This document shows positions 27,212-35,215 of a DNA stretch of 64,000 nt, one piece after another. How positions within the stretch are numbered: position 1 is the stretch's first letter; each line of letters starts with the position of its first letter. The translations under genes and the position numbers were made by a program. Location of the stretch: assembly GCA_037045225.1 (NCBI GenBank), contig JBAOHZ010000008.1, positions 1 through 64,000 on the forward strand, given 5' to 3'. The notes beneath the pieces are model-generated. The model saw nothing but the letters and a program-made list of their open reading frames with translations. It made no database searches and had not been told where the DNA came from. This stretch comes from Nitrospira sp. (GTDB lineage Bacteria > Nitrospirota > Nitrospiria > Nitrospirales > Nitrospiraceae).

Positions 27212-28492
27212 ATGGGGTGTGAGCAGGACGACGAACCGCCGGCTGAGACGGCTGAGACGGCAGGGTCGGCAGACGGCGACCCCCGCGTGATCGACCAGGC
27301 GTTACAACCCTGGCTGCCGGCGACCCGACCCAAGGTCCAGCTCGAGACCCTCTCCATCCTCACATGGCCGACTGGGGTGGCGGTCGACAGCCCCGCGTTT
27401 GATCATTTTCTGGCCGCGGTGGTCTCGCCCTTCTGTGCCACCTATCCCGCGCGGAGTACCCAGCTCCTCTACCGCCGCAGTCTGACCTATTTTTTTCGCT
27501 GGTGGGGCCAGGCCCGCGCGAGGGAAGGCCAGCCGGACAGCTTCACCGAACAGTTGCTGCACGGCTACCGCGCCAGCCTCACCCTCCAACAGCGGGAGGG
27601 GACACACAAACGCTTGGAGGCGCGGACGATCAACGTCTACCTCGCCAGCTTACGCGCTTTCTGTCAGTGGCTGAAACGGACCGCACAGATCCCCTACAAC
27701 CCGATGAGCGCAGTAAAGGGCATGAAAGTCGCCAAACGGTTCGTCCGGGACAGCCTGACCGAGCCCGAAGTCGAACGCCTGATCGCCACCTTCGATGTGA
27801 CCGTCACCGACCCGGCCGCCCAAGAGCAGGTGTTGCGCGATTATGCCATGACGCTACTTTGGGTCAGTACCGGCACCCGCAGCATCGAACTCGCGCGGGC
27901 GCAGCGCCGGCATCTCAATCACCGGGATGGCCACCCCATCCTCTATCTCCACCGCAAAGGCAGCAGTAGTGCCGAACAGCCGGTGGTGCTGGCACCCTGG
28001 GTGCTCGATGCGCTCACCGCCTATTTCCGGATGCATGACCGCCGGCATCATGGTGGGGGCCCCACGGAACCGTTCCGTGGTCCGCTTCCCGAGCACCCCT
28101 TGTTTGCCTGGCTGCGGGGCCCGGGCAAGTATCATTCGAAGAGGCAGAATGTCGCCCAGACTCGAGGGTGCCGGCCCTTAGGAGTCGGTTCGATTCAGGC
28201 CATGATGCGCCACCATCTCGAGGAGGCGGGCCTCAGTCGGCTGATCAACCCGGATACCCAAAGCGTCCGTCCGATCTCCCCGCATTCGCTTCGACATACG
28301 GCCGCCACGCTCGCACTGAAACATGGTGCGACGATCAGACAGGTCCAGTCCATGCTGGGTCATGCCGACATCCAGACCACCATGATCTATCTGCACGAGA
28401 AGGACCGCATCCTGAACGCGGCCGAACACACCATCCCCGACTTTTCCGTCCCACTTCCCACCGTCTGTGACAGACGGGAGCACCACGAGTAG
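27212..28492 (+). CDS. Tyrosine recombinase (XerC/D-like integrase)
   Basis: A 426-residue site-specific recombinase. The N-terminal core-binding domain (RSTQLLYRRSLTYFFRWW, LEARTINVYLASLRAFCQWL) is followed by the catalytic domain with Arg in TGTRSIEL (about residue 223), Lys in LHRKGSSS, HSLRHTAAT (His about 358, Arg 361), GHADIQTTMIYLH with the nucleophile Tyr at about 393. All catalytic residues are present. Starts at 27125 or 27161 are also open; 27212 follows GGAGGA. It may resolve plasmid multimers or have integrated the element. Confidence 0.88.
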   Translation: MGCEQDDEPPAETAETAGSADGDPRVIDQALQPWLPATRPKVQLETLSILTWPTGVAVDSPAFDHFLAAVVSPFCATYPARSTQLLYRRSLTYFFRWWGQARAREGQPDSFTEQLLHGYRASLTLQQREGTHKRLEARTINVYLASLRAFCQWLKRTAQIPYNPMSAVKGMKVAKRFVRDSLTEPEVERLIATFDVTVTDPAAQEQVLRDYAMTLLWVSTGTRSIELARAQRRHLNHRDGHPILYLHRKGSSSAEQPVVLAPWVLDALTAYFRMHDRRHHGGGPTEPFRGPLPEHPLFAWLRGPGKYHSKRQNVAQTRGCRPLGVGSIQAMMRHHLEEAGLSRLINPDTQSVRPISPHSLRHTAATLALKHGATIRQVQSMLGHADIQTTMIYLHEKDRILNAAEHTIPDFSVPLPTVCDRREHHE

Positions 28493-28592
28493 GACTCGGC
28501 GAAGAGCTACGATGACCGTGTTATCATCACGCCGCGAGGCCATTCGGAAACACCTCGGTCAGTTTATGCGTGGGCCCCGTTGACGTGACGAG

Positions 28593-28880
28593 ATGAAGCA
28601 CAAACCCGGCCACGGATCGTCAACCACGCGCGTGCAATGCCTGCAGCAAGACGTGCTCAGACACCTGGTCAAGATCGCCGGGCTAGAAGACATGACGATA
28701 TGGCGCAGCAGAACCAAGGTGTGGCACCTGAGTGTGAAGCTGAAGCATCGTCCGCAGGTGTACTATCTCAGCACGCGCCGCACGCCGCACGTGCCCCGTC
28801 CCTTCAAGCGCTTCGATGCAGCGTTAGCCGCTGGCCAGCGGGTTAGTTCCACCCGTCAGTTCAAACTCGTCTTACTGTAA
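28593..28880 (+). CDS. Small basic hypothetical protein
   Basis: A 95-residue, strongly basic protein (MKHKPGHGSSTTRVQCLQQ, RTKVWHLSVKLKHRPQVYYL). No family recognised. The codon pattern is protein-like, and the frame follows the recombinase gene by 100 bases. No strong ribosome site is seen. Confidence 0.45.
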   Translation: MKHKPGHGSSTTRVQCLQQDVLRHLVKIAGLEDMTIWRSRTKVWHLSVKLKHRPQVYYLSTRRTPHVPRPFKRFDAALAAGQRVSSTRQFKLVLL

Positions 28881-29142
28881 GCAATATCCGCCCTCTCCTG
28901 TAGGACGAGTCTGACACTGGCTACATTCTCAGGCTGACGCTTTTGATACCCCGTAAATGCATTCGGACAAATTCAAAGGCAGGGGCCTCATCCCGTACGG
29001 ACAGGTCGAGATCAGGGCTCGCGCACAGCGTGTAAGTCACCCGACCGCTGACGTGTGCGTGAGCCAGAATGACACGTAATGCCAATCCTTGCCATCTCTC
29101 CCTATGTATGGCATTGTTGGAGGTAAGAGCAGGAGGTGCACC

Positions 29143-29403
29143 ATGCAGAGCATGAATATTTCTCTCCCTGATCCCCTGAAGCAATTCGTGGATGGGCAGA
29201 TCGCCCAAGGTCGCTACAGCAGCGCGAGCGAGTATGTGCGTGAGTTGATTCGAGCCGACGAAAAACGCAAAGCGGAAGACCTGCTGGAAGCGAAATTACT
29301 GGAAGGTCTGAACAGCGCCGAGAGCGTCCTGACGCCGGCGGACTGGAAGGACATTCGCAGCGAAGCCCTGGCGAAGCTGACGGCCCGAAAGACACCGCGC
29401 TGA
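29143..29403 (+). CDS. parD: ParD-type antitoxin (ribbon-helix-helix)
   Basis: An 86-residue CopG/RHH antitoxin: MNISLPDPLKQFVDGQIAQG is the DNA-binding strand and helix, SASEYVRELIRADEKRK the second helix, and the acidic C-terminal part wraps the toxin. The ATG at 29143 has AGGAGG seven bases upstream; the frame open to 29089 is not needed. The stop overlaps the toxin start (TGATG). It neutralises ParE and represses the operon. Confidence 0.92.
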   Translation: MQSMNISLPDPLKQFVDGQIAQGRYSSASEYVRELIRADEKRKAEDLLEAKLLEGLNSAESVLTPADWKDIRSEALAKLTARKTPR

Positions 29404-29723
29404 TGCCGACGGTGTATCAGCGTGCGGCAGCCAGGCGCGACCTGGTAGAGCAGTTCGTCTATCTGGCGGAAGTGGCGGGCCTGGACATGGCGCAGCGTTT
29501 TCTGACCAACGCTGAGGCCAGCTTCAACGATCTGGCCTGTCAGCCCATGCTCGGTGCCCCGCTGACGCTGCAACACCCCAGTCTCGCGGGCATCCGCAAG
29601 TGGCGCATTAAGGATTTCGACAACCAGCTGATTTTCTATCTGCCGCACCCTGACGGCGTGTCGATCGTGCGCGTGCTGCACGCGGCACGCGACTGGTGGA
29701 GCCTGTTAGGCATCGAAACCTAA
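29403..29723 (+). CDS. parE: ParE-type toxin (RelE/ParE superfamily)
   Basis: A 106-residue toxin with YQRAAARRDLVEQFVYLAE at the N terminus, GIRKWRIKDFDNQLIFYLP and VLHAARDWWSLLG at the C terminus, which match the ParE fold. ParE proteins poison DNA gyrase. Length and residues look intact. It is translationally coupled to parD and stabilises the plasmid. Confidence 0.92.
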   Translation: MPTVYQRAAARRDLVEQFVYLAEVAGLDMAQRFLTNAEASFNDLACQPMLGAPLTLQHPSLAGIRKWRIKDFDNQLIFYLPHPDGVSIVRVLHAARDWWSLLGIET

Positions 29724-29883
29724 CCGTGCAGAGGGTCGCCTCGTGCTAGAAGAAGGATAACACCTGGAATGGTTCAAACTGCTGCGCGGCTTCATTACAA
29801 ACGATGTTATCAAATGGAGGGATCCCAATGTGCGAGCGAGACGAAGGATTATGGCCATGGCGGCGGTCGGTGATGTAGCTTCA
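29724..29883. other. Short non-coding gap
   Basis: About 160 bases between parE and the broken module copy on the other strand. GCTCCTGAGAGCC near 29892 is a short hairpin and may end transcription. No gene seen. Confidence 0.35.
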
Positions 29884-30320
29884 TTATGAATAGAAGGCTC
29901 CTGAGAGCCTTTTTCGTGTGGCAGTATCGCCGAGGAACCCCTGGTCCTTGAGATTGGCGAACCAAGTCTCGGCGAAGGAGGCGAGCTCCTGCTTCAACCG
30001 TACATTGACGCGGGTCTTCTTACCATCTTCGTCATACCGGTACACCTCCTGTAGAACACCCATATAATCGTTCTGGAAAGATAGCGGCATTGCCATGGAG
30101 GCAAGAGGGGATAACGAGAGTTCAAAGACCAGTTCGGGATCGCGCATCAGGTTGCCATTCTGTTCGCGATCGTGGCAGAGAGACACCAGGCAGTGGCCGT
30201 CTGCGGATTTCCCAATGTGTTCGACGAATAGGGCAGAGAGCCGCTCACCGTGAGGCGGACGGCGGTCTCGCTGCCGAGCAGCTGAGTCAGGACTGTCGCG
30301 AAATGGTGATAGGTGTTCAT
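29884..30320 (-). pseudogene. Copy A of a 140-residue plasmid protein, frameshifted
   Basis: From ATG 30320 (AAGGAG upstream) the frame reads MNTYHHFATVLTQLLGSETA and VRLTVSGS, matching the start of the intact paralogue at 31987-32409. It then loses frame around 30235. The next frame continues FVEHIGKSADGHCLVSLCHD, LMRDPELVFELSLSP, EVYRYDEDGKKTRVNVRLKQE, again matching the paralogue to the end. One base is missing. Apart from that the two copies are close relatives. Confidence 0.8.
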
Positions 30321-30388
30321 CGTAGTGACTCCTTGAGGGAAGCCCCCGGCGCTGAGCGCCAGAGGCTCCCGATGGGAAGCAACGCTGT

Positions 30389-30622
30389 TTACCGTGCTTG
30401 CCCACGGACCCAGTCCTTGGCCATTTCTGCCACGGATGCCAGGGCATCCAGATCGTTGAGACCGTAGGAAGCCGAGGTTTTCCAGTTGCCTTCCACGTCC
30501 TTATAGGGACGGGAAAAGGTGACGGAGTAGAAAATGCCTCTTTCTCCGGTATTCTCCCAGACAGCGGCGTTGACGGCGCCGCACCTGAAAGCAGTCGCTG
30601 GTTTTGAGTGTGATGTAGCCAT
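30389..30622 (-). CDS. Small plasmid protein, copy A (77 aa)
   Basis: A 77-residue protein: an N-terminal tail, then AVNAAVWENTGERGIFYSVTF and RPYKDVEGNWKTS, ending LASVAEMAKDWVRGQ. It has a paralogue of the same length at 32420-32656 (AAVWENASREAMFYSVTFSR). No function is known to me; the pattern resembles small single-strand-DNA-associated or anti-restriction plasmid proteins, but that is a guess. ATG 30622 has AAAGGGGG upstream. A hairpin leader lies just upstream. The broken 140-residue gene follows on the same strand. Confidence 0.75.
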   Translation of the reverse strand: MATSHSKPATAFRCGAVNAAVWENTGERGIFYSVTFSRPYKDVEGNWKTSASYGLNDLDALASVAEMAKDWVRGQAR

Positions 30623-30648
30623 GTCGTTCCCCCTTTGAAAAATGTTGG

Positions 30649-30955
30649 TTGGCTCTCTCACAACGCTAGAGAGCCAAGCGGCATTTGAAAGAGGGGCGAG
30701 CCTGGAAGCCGGAGGGCGTACCGGCGCGGGATCCGCAGCGAACAGGACAGCGGCTCGTTGCTGGCGTGGGCGGTGCCTCGCGCCGGGGAAAAGCCCATAG
30801 GCGAGAGGGCGTCATGGTTACACAAAAAGCAAGGAAGTGGTAGGGGAGGAAGTCTTGCCGCCCTGTCAAAGGGATACTGGGCAGTTATGCCTGTCGGCGC
30901 TTTCCTTGTGAGGACCGGGGAAGGGCAAGTGCCTGGAATCTCGTGGGGAAACGGA
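30649..30955 (-). promoter_or_regulatory. Hairpin leader region, copy A
   Basis: Next to the 30622 gene is a perfect 10-bp stem (TTGGCTCTCT / AGAGAGCCAA, 30649-30677). It is followed by about 250 bases without a convincing gene that resemble the leader at 32683-32960: GCCGGAGGGCGTACC, CTGGCGTGGGCGGTGC and GGGGAAAAGCCCA recur in the same order. All four such leaders lie upstream of minus-strand genes. Confidence 0.6.
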
Positions 30956-30961
30956 TAGCCA

Positions 30962-30990
30962 TTGACATGTACGGCACTGTGCCGTACGCT
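30962..30990 (+). promoter_or_regulatory. Promoter and operator of the DUF1778/GNAT toxin-antitoxin operon
   Basis: TTGACA (30962-30967) and TACGCT (30985-30990) are spaced by 17 bases. Between and over them lies GTACGGCAC-T-GTGCCGTAC (30969-30987), a perfect 9+9 inverted repeat. An antitoxin or toxin-antitoxin complex bound here would block transcription of its own operon. Confidence 0.75.
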
Positions 30991-31016
30991 TGAATCAGAA
31001 GCACAAGGAGGACATC

Positions 31017-31319
31017 ATGCCGCCGACCGATCTAGAAACAGAAGAAAAGGCTCCCCGCGTGGAGCGACTTGAAGCGCGTGTCAGTAAGGCGCAGAAGAAT
31101 CTGTTTTTGCGAGCTGCGACAGTGCAGGGCCGATCGCTGACGGATTTTTTGATTGCGAGCGTGCAGGAAGCTGCGGAGAGAGCCTTGCGCGCGCATGATG
31201 TGCTGACGCTGAGCGAACGTGACCGGAGAATCTTTGTAGAGACTCTTGTGAAGCCCGCCGCGCCCAGCAAGACGCTTCGTCAGGCTGCGACACGCTACAA
31301 GGAGAGGACGAGGATCTAG
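31017..31319 (+). CDS. DUF1778 (TacA-type) antitoxin
   Basis: A 100-residue antitoxin. The N-terminal RHH-like part has RVERLEARVSKAQKNLFLRAA and GRSLTDFLIASVQEAAERAL; the tail (ETLVKPAAPSKTLRQAATRYKE) binds the toxin. ATG 31017 follows AAGGAGG; an upstream ATG at 30990 overlaps the promoter and is rejected. The stop abuts the toxin gene. It neutralises the acetyltransferase toxin and likely represses at the palindrome upstream. Confidence 0.92.
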   Translation: MPPTDLETEEKAPRVERLEARVSKAQKNLFLRAATVQGRSLTDFLIASVQEAAERALRAHDVLTLSERDRRIFVETLVKPAAPSKTLRQAATRYKERTRI

Positions 31320-31844
31320 TTGCTTGGGAAAAAGAGGGATACCCCCTACCGCGTTGAGGCGCTCGGCAAGCAGCATGACAAGGAAGGGTTTACCTGCGGC
31401 AGCGGGCCGCTGGATCACTACCTTGAGGTACAGGCGGGGCAGGACACGCGAAAGCGCGTGGCCGCGACTTTTGTACTGTGCGAGGGGGAAAGTAACAGGG
31501 TGATTGGGTTCTACACCCTTTCGGCTATCAGCGTGGACATTGGCGCGTGGCCGGAGAGTGTGGCGAAGAAACTCCCTCGGTATCCGGTCATCCCGGCCAC
31601 ACTCCTCGGGCGCTTGGCCATCGACAAGCAGCGTCAGGGGCGAGGGGCCGGAGAACATCTTCTCATGGACGCCCTGCATCGCAGCTGGCGCACTGCACGG
31701 GAGGTCGCGTCGGTGGCAGTGGTAGTCGATGCGAAAGACCGTCGGGCCGCTGAGTTTTACACACAGTATGATTTCACGCCGCTGGTAGACCCGCCGATCA
31801 GGCTCTTTTTGCCCATGAGCGTGATCGAAAAATTGTTTTCTTGA
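31320..31844 (+). CDS. GNAT acetyltransferase toxin (TacT-like)
   Basis: A 174-residue GNAT enzyme. The acetyl-CoA loop is RQGRGAGEHLL (about residue 103), and EFYTQYDFTPL holds the conserved catalytic Tyr. The N terminus has CGSGPLDHYLEVQAGQD, typical of the family. Such toxins acetylate aminoacyl-tRNA and stop translation. Start is TTG 31320, directly after the antitoxin stop; no ATG is available. The sequence looks intact. Confidence 0.9.
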   Translation: MLGKKRDTPYRVEALGKQHDKEGFTCGSGPLDHYLEVQAGQDTRKRVAATFVLCEGESNRVIGFYTLSAISVDIGAWPESVAKKLPRYPVIPATLLGRLAIDKQRQGRGAGEHLLMDALHRSWRTAREVASVAVVVDAKDRRAAEFYTQYDFTPLVDPPIRLFLPMSVIEKLFS

Positions 31845-31986
31845 AGAAGGCGAACGCGTAAACCAGCCGTTACTTGTTGTATGTAGTGCCTGTTCAAACC
31901 TCCGCTAGGGGTGTAGGGGATGTCGCACACACAACCAGTCGAGGACAGCGTGAACGCGCGCCGATGAGAAGGGGAGGAAAGACAGC
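31845..31986. other. Short gap, nothing recognised
   Basis: About 140 bases between convergent genes (toxin and copy B module). No clear terminator or gene. Confidence 0.3.
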
Positions 31987-32409
31987 TCAGGTGAGCCGCT
32001 CCCGAATAACGGTATCGCTGAGGAATCCCTGATCCTTGAGATTTTTAAACCATGTCCGGGCGAAGGATTTCAGATCCTGTTTCAAGCGCGCATTAACGTG
32101 GGTTTTCTTGCCTGAATCGTCATAGCGGTAAACCTCCTGCATCGTTCCCATGTAATCGTTCCGGAAGGAAAGAGGCTCTGCGGCAAGAGCATCCGGCCAT
32201 TGGCGCAATTCAAAGACCATATCCGGGTCGCGCATGAGGTCGCCGTTCTGCGCACCATAGTGGCAGATAGAAACGAGGCGATGGCCGTCTGTGGATTTGC
32301 CGATATCCTCAACGGACAAGGGCATGTAGCCGTTCACGGTAAGACGGATAGCGGTATCGTTGCCGAGCAACTGCGTGAGGACTGTTGCGAAGTGTTGATA
32401 TGTTTTCAT
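31987..32409 (-). CDS. Plasmid protein, copy B (140 aa, intact)
   Basis: A 140-residue cytosolic protein: MKTYQHFATVLTQLLGNDTA, then HRLVSICHYGAQNGDLMRDPDM, then EVYRYDDSGKKTHVNARLKQD and TWFKNLKDQGFLSDTV. I recall similar proteins as a plasmid DUF (DUF6908-like) but have not verified this. No catalytic site stands out. It is the second gene of a two-gene unit, 10 bases after the 78-residue gene. The same unit exists as a partly broken copy at 29884-30622. Confidence 0.8.
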   Translation of the reverse strand: MKTYQHFATVLTQLLGNDTAIRLTVNGYMPLSVEDIGKSTDGHRLVSICHYGAQNGDLMRDPDMVFELRQWPDALAAEPLSFRNDYMGTMQEVYRYDDSGKKTHVNARLKQDLKSFARTWFKNLKDQGFLSDTVIRERLT

Positions 32410-32419
32410 GATGTTCTCC

Positions 32420-32656
32420 TTATTTGTTTTTCATGATGAAAAGCCTGGCTTGAAAAGCGACATCAGCCAAAGCCTCAAGGTCGCCGGCATGGAAAGACGT
32501 GGTGTGTCTCCAGCTGTCCTCAACGCCTTTGTACGAGCGTGAGAATGTGACGCTGTAAAACATTGCCTCCCGGCTGGCGTTCTCCCAGACGGCGGCCTGA
32601 ATGGTTCCCTTGCGGAAAGTCTGAGCGGGTTTCTTGGTGTCTGTTTCTGTAGCCAT
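32420..32656 (-). CDS. Small plasmid protein, copy B (78 aa)
   Basis: A 78-residue paralogue of the 30389 gene product (QAAVWENASREAMFYSVTFSR, YKGVEDSWRHTTSF, then a divergent C terminus). ATG 32656 has GGAGGAAC upstream; the frame continues upstream through the hairpin, which is not counted. It is the first gene of the intact module, with the 32683 hairpin 26 bases upstream of the start. Confidence 0.75.
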   Translation of the reverse strand: MATETDTKKPAQTFRKGTIQAAVWENASREAMFYSVTFSRSYKGVEDSWRHTTSFHAGDLEALADVAFQARLFIMKNK

Positions 32657-32682
32657 GTGGTTCCTCCGTTGAAAAAATGTGA

Positions 32683-32960
32683 TTGGCTCTCTCGCAAAGC
32701 GCCGGAGAGCCAAGGCAACATTTTTAAGGAGGAATAGCCCGGAGCCGGAGGGCGTACCCGAAGCGCGGGAGCGGCGAACATGACAGCATTCTTAGGCTGG
32801 CGTGGGCGGTGCAGCGCGTAGGGAGAAAAGCCCACAGGCCGGAGGGCGGCGGTGGCTATAGAAAGCGGGGAAGCGGAAATCTGGCTCGCATGTCAGGGGG
32901 GACACGGGGCAGGGATGCCTGACGGCGTTTTCCTTAACGGGAAAGAGGCGGCCGCATGGA
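32683..32960 (-). promoter_or_regulatory. Hairpin leader region, copy B
   Basis: A 9-bp stem (TTGGCTCTC / GAGAGCCAA, 32683-32713) starts about 26 bases upstream of the 32656 start. Some 250 further bases match leader copy A in order: CCGGAGGGCGTACC, CTGGCGTGGGCGGTGC, GAGAAAAGCCCA. Reading frames through it differ between copies and contain stops, so conservation is not from protein coding. Confidence 0.6.
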
Positions 32961-32999
32961 ATCAGTTGATGAGTGACGCGCTACACGCTACAGTGGAAG

Positions 33000-33277
33000 A
33001 TGATAGTGAGTTTCAGGCACCGGGGGCTTAAAAGGTTTTTCGAGGAGGAAGATGCCCGGAAGCTGGCACCGGATATGGTGATCGGATTAAGGCAATTCTG
33101 GCGCGGTTGTACCAAGCGGAAGTGATTAAGGATATGAACATCCATTCCTACAGGCGTCATCCTTTGAAAGGAAGCCGGAAAGGGGAATGGGGCGTAACGG
33201 TGAGGGCGAACTAGCGCATTACCTTCCGGTTCGAGGATGGGTATGCGTTAGATGTGAATTTAGAGGATTACCATTGA
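33000..33277 (+). pseudogene. higB: HigB toxin, inactivated
   Basis: From ATG 33000 the frame reads MIVSFRHRGLKRFFEEEDA and RKLAPDMV, the HigB start. It shifts by one base near 33080, after which another frame gives RIKAILARLYQAEVIKDMNI and LHPLKGSRKGEWGVTVRAN-type sequence. A TAG stop (33212-33214) replaces an expected Trp codon before RITFRFEDGYALDVNLEDYH. Two lesions mean it cannot be made. Its antitoxin gene downstream is intact. Confidence 0.85.
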
Positions 33278-33291
33278 AGAAGGAGAGTGCT

Positions 33292-33600
33292 ATGAAGGCT
33301 TTGAAAATGAAAAATCCGCCGCATCCGGGATTTTCGGTGCGCGTGGACTGTCTGGAGCCGCATGGGTTGAGCGTGACCGAAGGGGCGAAGGTTTTTGGTG
33401 TGTCGCGGTCGGCATTGAGCCATCTGGTGAACGAGGGTGCAGACCTGTCCTGGGATATGGCTATTCGTTTGTCGAAAGCGTTTGGCAGCACGCCGGAGGG
33501 ATGGATGCGGCTGCAGTTTCAGTTTGATGCGGCGCAGGTGGGAGAACGGGCGAAGAAAATAAAAGTGGAGACTTTTGCTGCGGATGCGGCTTGTGTTTGA
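33292..33600 (+). CDS. higA: HigA-type antitoxin (XRE family)
   Basis: A 102-residue Cro/CI-type HTH antitoxin of the VapI/HigA group: NPPHPGFSVRVDCLEPHGLSV, then VTEGAKVFGVSRSALSHLVN (HTH), then AIRLSKAFGSTPEGWMRLQ. ATG 33292 follows AAGGAGA; the open frame back to 33187 lies over the dead toxin. With no partner toxin in place it is either a free regulator or protects against a HigB elsewhere. Confidence 0.9.
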   Translation: MKALKMKNPPHPGFSVRVDCLEPHGLSVTEGAKVFGVSRSALSHLVNEGADLSWDMAIRLSKAFGSTPEGWMRLQFQFDAAQVGERAKKIKVETFAADAACV

Positions 33601-33639
33601 GGAGCGGTCATCAATAGCGCCATGTCGCTCCTTGATAAA

Positions 33640-33910
33640 TGTACCGGCCTGGCCTAGCATTTCAAAAATGCGGCGTCATGCTGCTGGATCTTATACCCGC
33701 CACTATGGAGCGGCATGATCTCTTCGATAATCGGGACCAACATCGCCAGACTGATGAAAGCTGTCGATCTCATCAATGCCGGGCATGGGGCACGGACGGT
33801 TCATTTCGGAGACATCGGAGGGGCAGGCCGGAATGGTCAATGCACCTGGCCTTCCGTAGCCCCCCGCTATACGACATGGTGGGAAGAATTGCCGGTTGTG
33901 AAGCTTTTCA
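33640..33910 (+). pseudogene. umuC: UmuC-like Y-family polymerase, C-terminal remnant
   Basis: Frame one (about 33640-33740) reads YRPGLAFQKCGVMLLDLIPA and RHDLFDN. A shifted frame (about 33740-33910) reads ARLMKAVDLINAGHGARTVHF and ends APRYTTWWEELPVVK. These match the last 90 residues of UmuC lesion-bypass polymerases. The catalytic part is absent and the frame is broken, so it is a relic. Plasmids often carry umuDC or relatives. Confidence 0.75.
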
Positions 33911-34123
33911 AGAAAAAAATGAAGCGGTATCGATTAGCATCCAATTGCTAGGGGTCAAAGTAAGATGATGCTCTATGAGGTAGTCATTACAGCCTGTGAA
34001 TTCGCAGTGTCCGTCGGCAACAACAAAAAGGTGAAGACGAATTTTGGGGTCGATCGCTCTCGACGTGACATCATCCACTGGGGAAGCCGATTTCGAAGAG
34101 GTGTTAGCGGTGGTAGCTCCCAA
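33908..34123 (-). pseudogene. HNH-nuclease-like N-terminal fragment
   Basis: A 71-residue frame reads RAIDPKIRLHLFVVADGHCE followed by FTGCNDYLIEHHLTLTPSNW. This resembles the start of HNH endonucleases that begin with a CxxxGCN zinc motif and continue to AHI. The active-site part is missing, and the frame ends in LIDTASFFS. It converges with the umuC remnant. The identification rests on one motif. Confidence 0.45.
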
Positions 34124-34138
34124 ATCGTCCTCCGATTC

Positions 34139-34708
34139 CTAAAGAAGGTTCGCAAAAGCGCGTAGCTTCGCGACAAATTCGTTTAGTTGCTGTTTTTCCA
34201 AACATTCAAGATATTCCTCGACTGACTTGGCAGGATTTTTAAGCCTGTTGCGATGTGTTCGGCAGGCCGCAGAGACAATCCCCGGGGCAAGATCCACGAC
34301 GTGCGTCAGGAATTCGTCGGGATGTTGAGCCGCGATGTCGTATTTGCCAAGTTCCTTGGCGGGAAAATCTTTTAAGTTATAGGTAACGATTACATCCCCT
34401 CTTCCTTTGATGGCAGCGGCAAGAACATGATTATCTTTAGAATCGGGAAGATGAAGTGATGGTATCAATTCTTCAAAATTTTCAACCACGCAATCCCTTA
34501 CGCTCATGTCCATAAACTCACGGGTTCTTTTAAGGTCTGCGGCCGTCAGGTCGGGCCGATTTTTTAGCAGAGAAGCTGTCCATTCATCGTGGATGCGCTG
34601 AGACCACTTCGCGCGGAAAAGATCCGTCACCGCAAGCTCCATGAGGAGATCGCGGAGCGGCGCCGGATAGAGAACGCAGGCATCGTACAGTGCGGTGAAC
34701 GTTGCCAA
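34139..34708 (-). CDS. PIN-domain toxin (VapC-like)
   Basis: A 189-residue PIN-domain RNase. The acidic residues expected of the site are visible: Asp in ALYDACVLYP, Glu in RIHDEWTASLL, and Asp in LHLPDSKDNHVLAAA followed by VIVTYNLKDFP. The family is the longer VapC-like group found beside Xis-like antitoxins. It follows the antitoxin gene by two bases. It probably cleaves tRNA or rRNA; the target is unknown. Confidence 0.88.
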   Translation of the reverse strand: MATFTALYDACVLYPAPLRDLLMELAVTDLFRAKWSQRIHDEWTASLLKNRPDLTAADLKRTREFMDMSVRDCVVENFEELIPSLHLPDSKDNHVLAAAIKGRGDVIVTYNLKDFPAKELGKYDIAAQHPDEFLTHVVDLAPGIVSAACRTHRNRLKNPAKSVEEYLECLEKQQLNEFVAKLRAFANLL

Positions 34709-34710
34709 AA

Positions 34711-35178
34711 TTAATAGCCCATATCGAGGTGCTGTGCCTGTTTAACCAGTTCATCGAGAGCTTTTTGCCGGTCTTTGTCGATATCCTTCTTGTAGCGCAT
34801 TAGATCTTCAAACATGACACGGCGATGCGTACCGACTTTCTGATGGGGTATTTTCCCCTCTTCCAGAAGGCGGACCAGAAAGGGGCGGGAAACATTGAGG
34901 ACATCTGCTGCCTGCTGTGTCGTCAGCTGGGCATGGACGGGGATTAATGTGACCGCGTTCCCGGCTGCCATCTCGGTAAGCAGATCCAGCAACAACCGAA
35001 CGGCATAGGGCGGGAGGGCAAGCTTGTGGGTGGCTTTCCTCTCCTCCCCTATTTGAAAGTTTAGATTTTCAAGATGATCCAGATAGGGCGCGAGGGTACG
35101 GCTGGCTTCGCGCGCGATCGCGGCCTCCTGCGCGGTCGGTACAATTGGATCTCTTGTTCTACTGGTCATGGTGGCCAT
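34711..35178 (-). CDS. Antitoxin with excisionase-type HTH
   Basis: A 155-residue antitoxin to the PIN toxin. The C-terminal half has a MerR/Xis HTH: LTTQQAADVLNVSRPFLVRLLEEGKIPHQKVGTHRRV, followed by FEDLMRYKKDIDKDRQKALDE. The N-terminal half is helical. ATG 35178 has GGAGAAC upstream. The upstream region holds a near-perfect palindrome and direct repeats that may be its operator. Confidence 0.88.
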   Translation of the reverse strand: MATMTSRTRDPIVPTAQEAAIAREASRTLAPYLDHLENLNFQIGEERKATHKLALPPYAVRLLLDLLTEMAAGNAVTLIPVHAQLTTQQAADVLNVSRPFLVRLLEEGKIPHQKVGTHRRVMFEDLMRYKKDIDKDRQKALDELVKQAQHLDMGY

Positions 35179-35215
35179 GGTGGTTCTCCTGTGTTCTAAG
35201 ACCAGTCTAGCCCAT

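Noticed and set aside
30666..30869. Minus-strand frame in leader copy A as a conserved protein
   Set aside because: The matching part of copy B has a stop and different frame, so conservation is at the DNA/RNA level.
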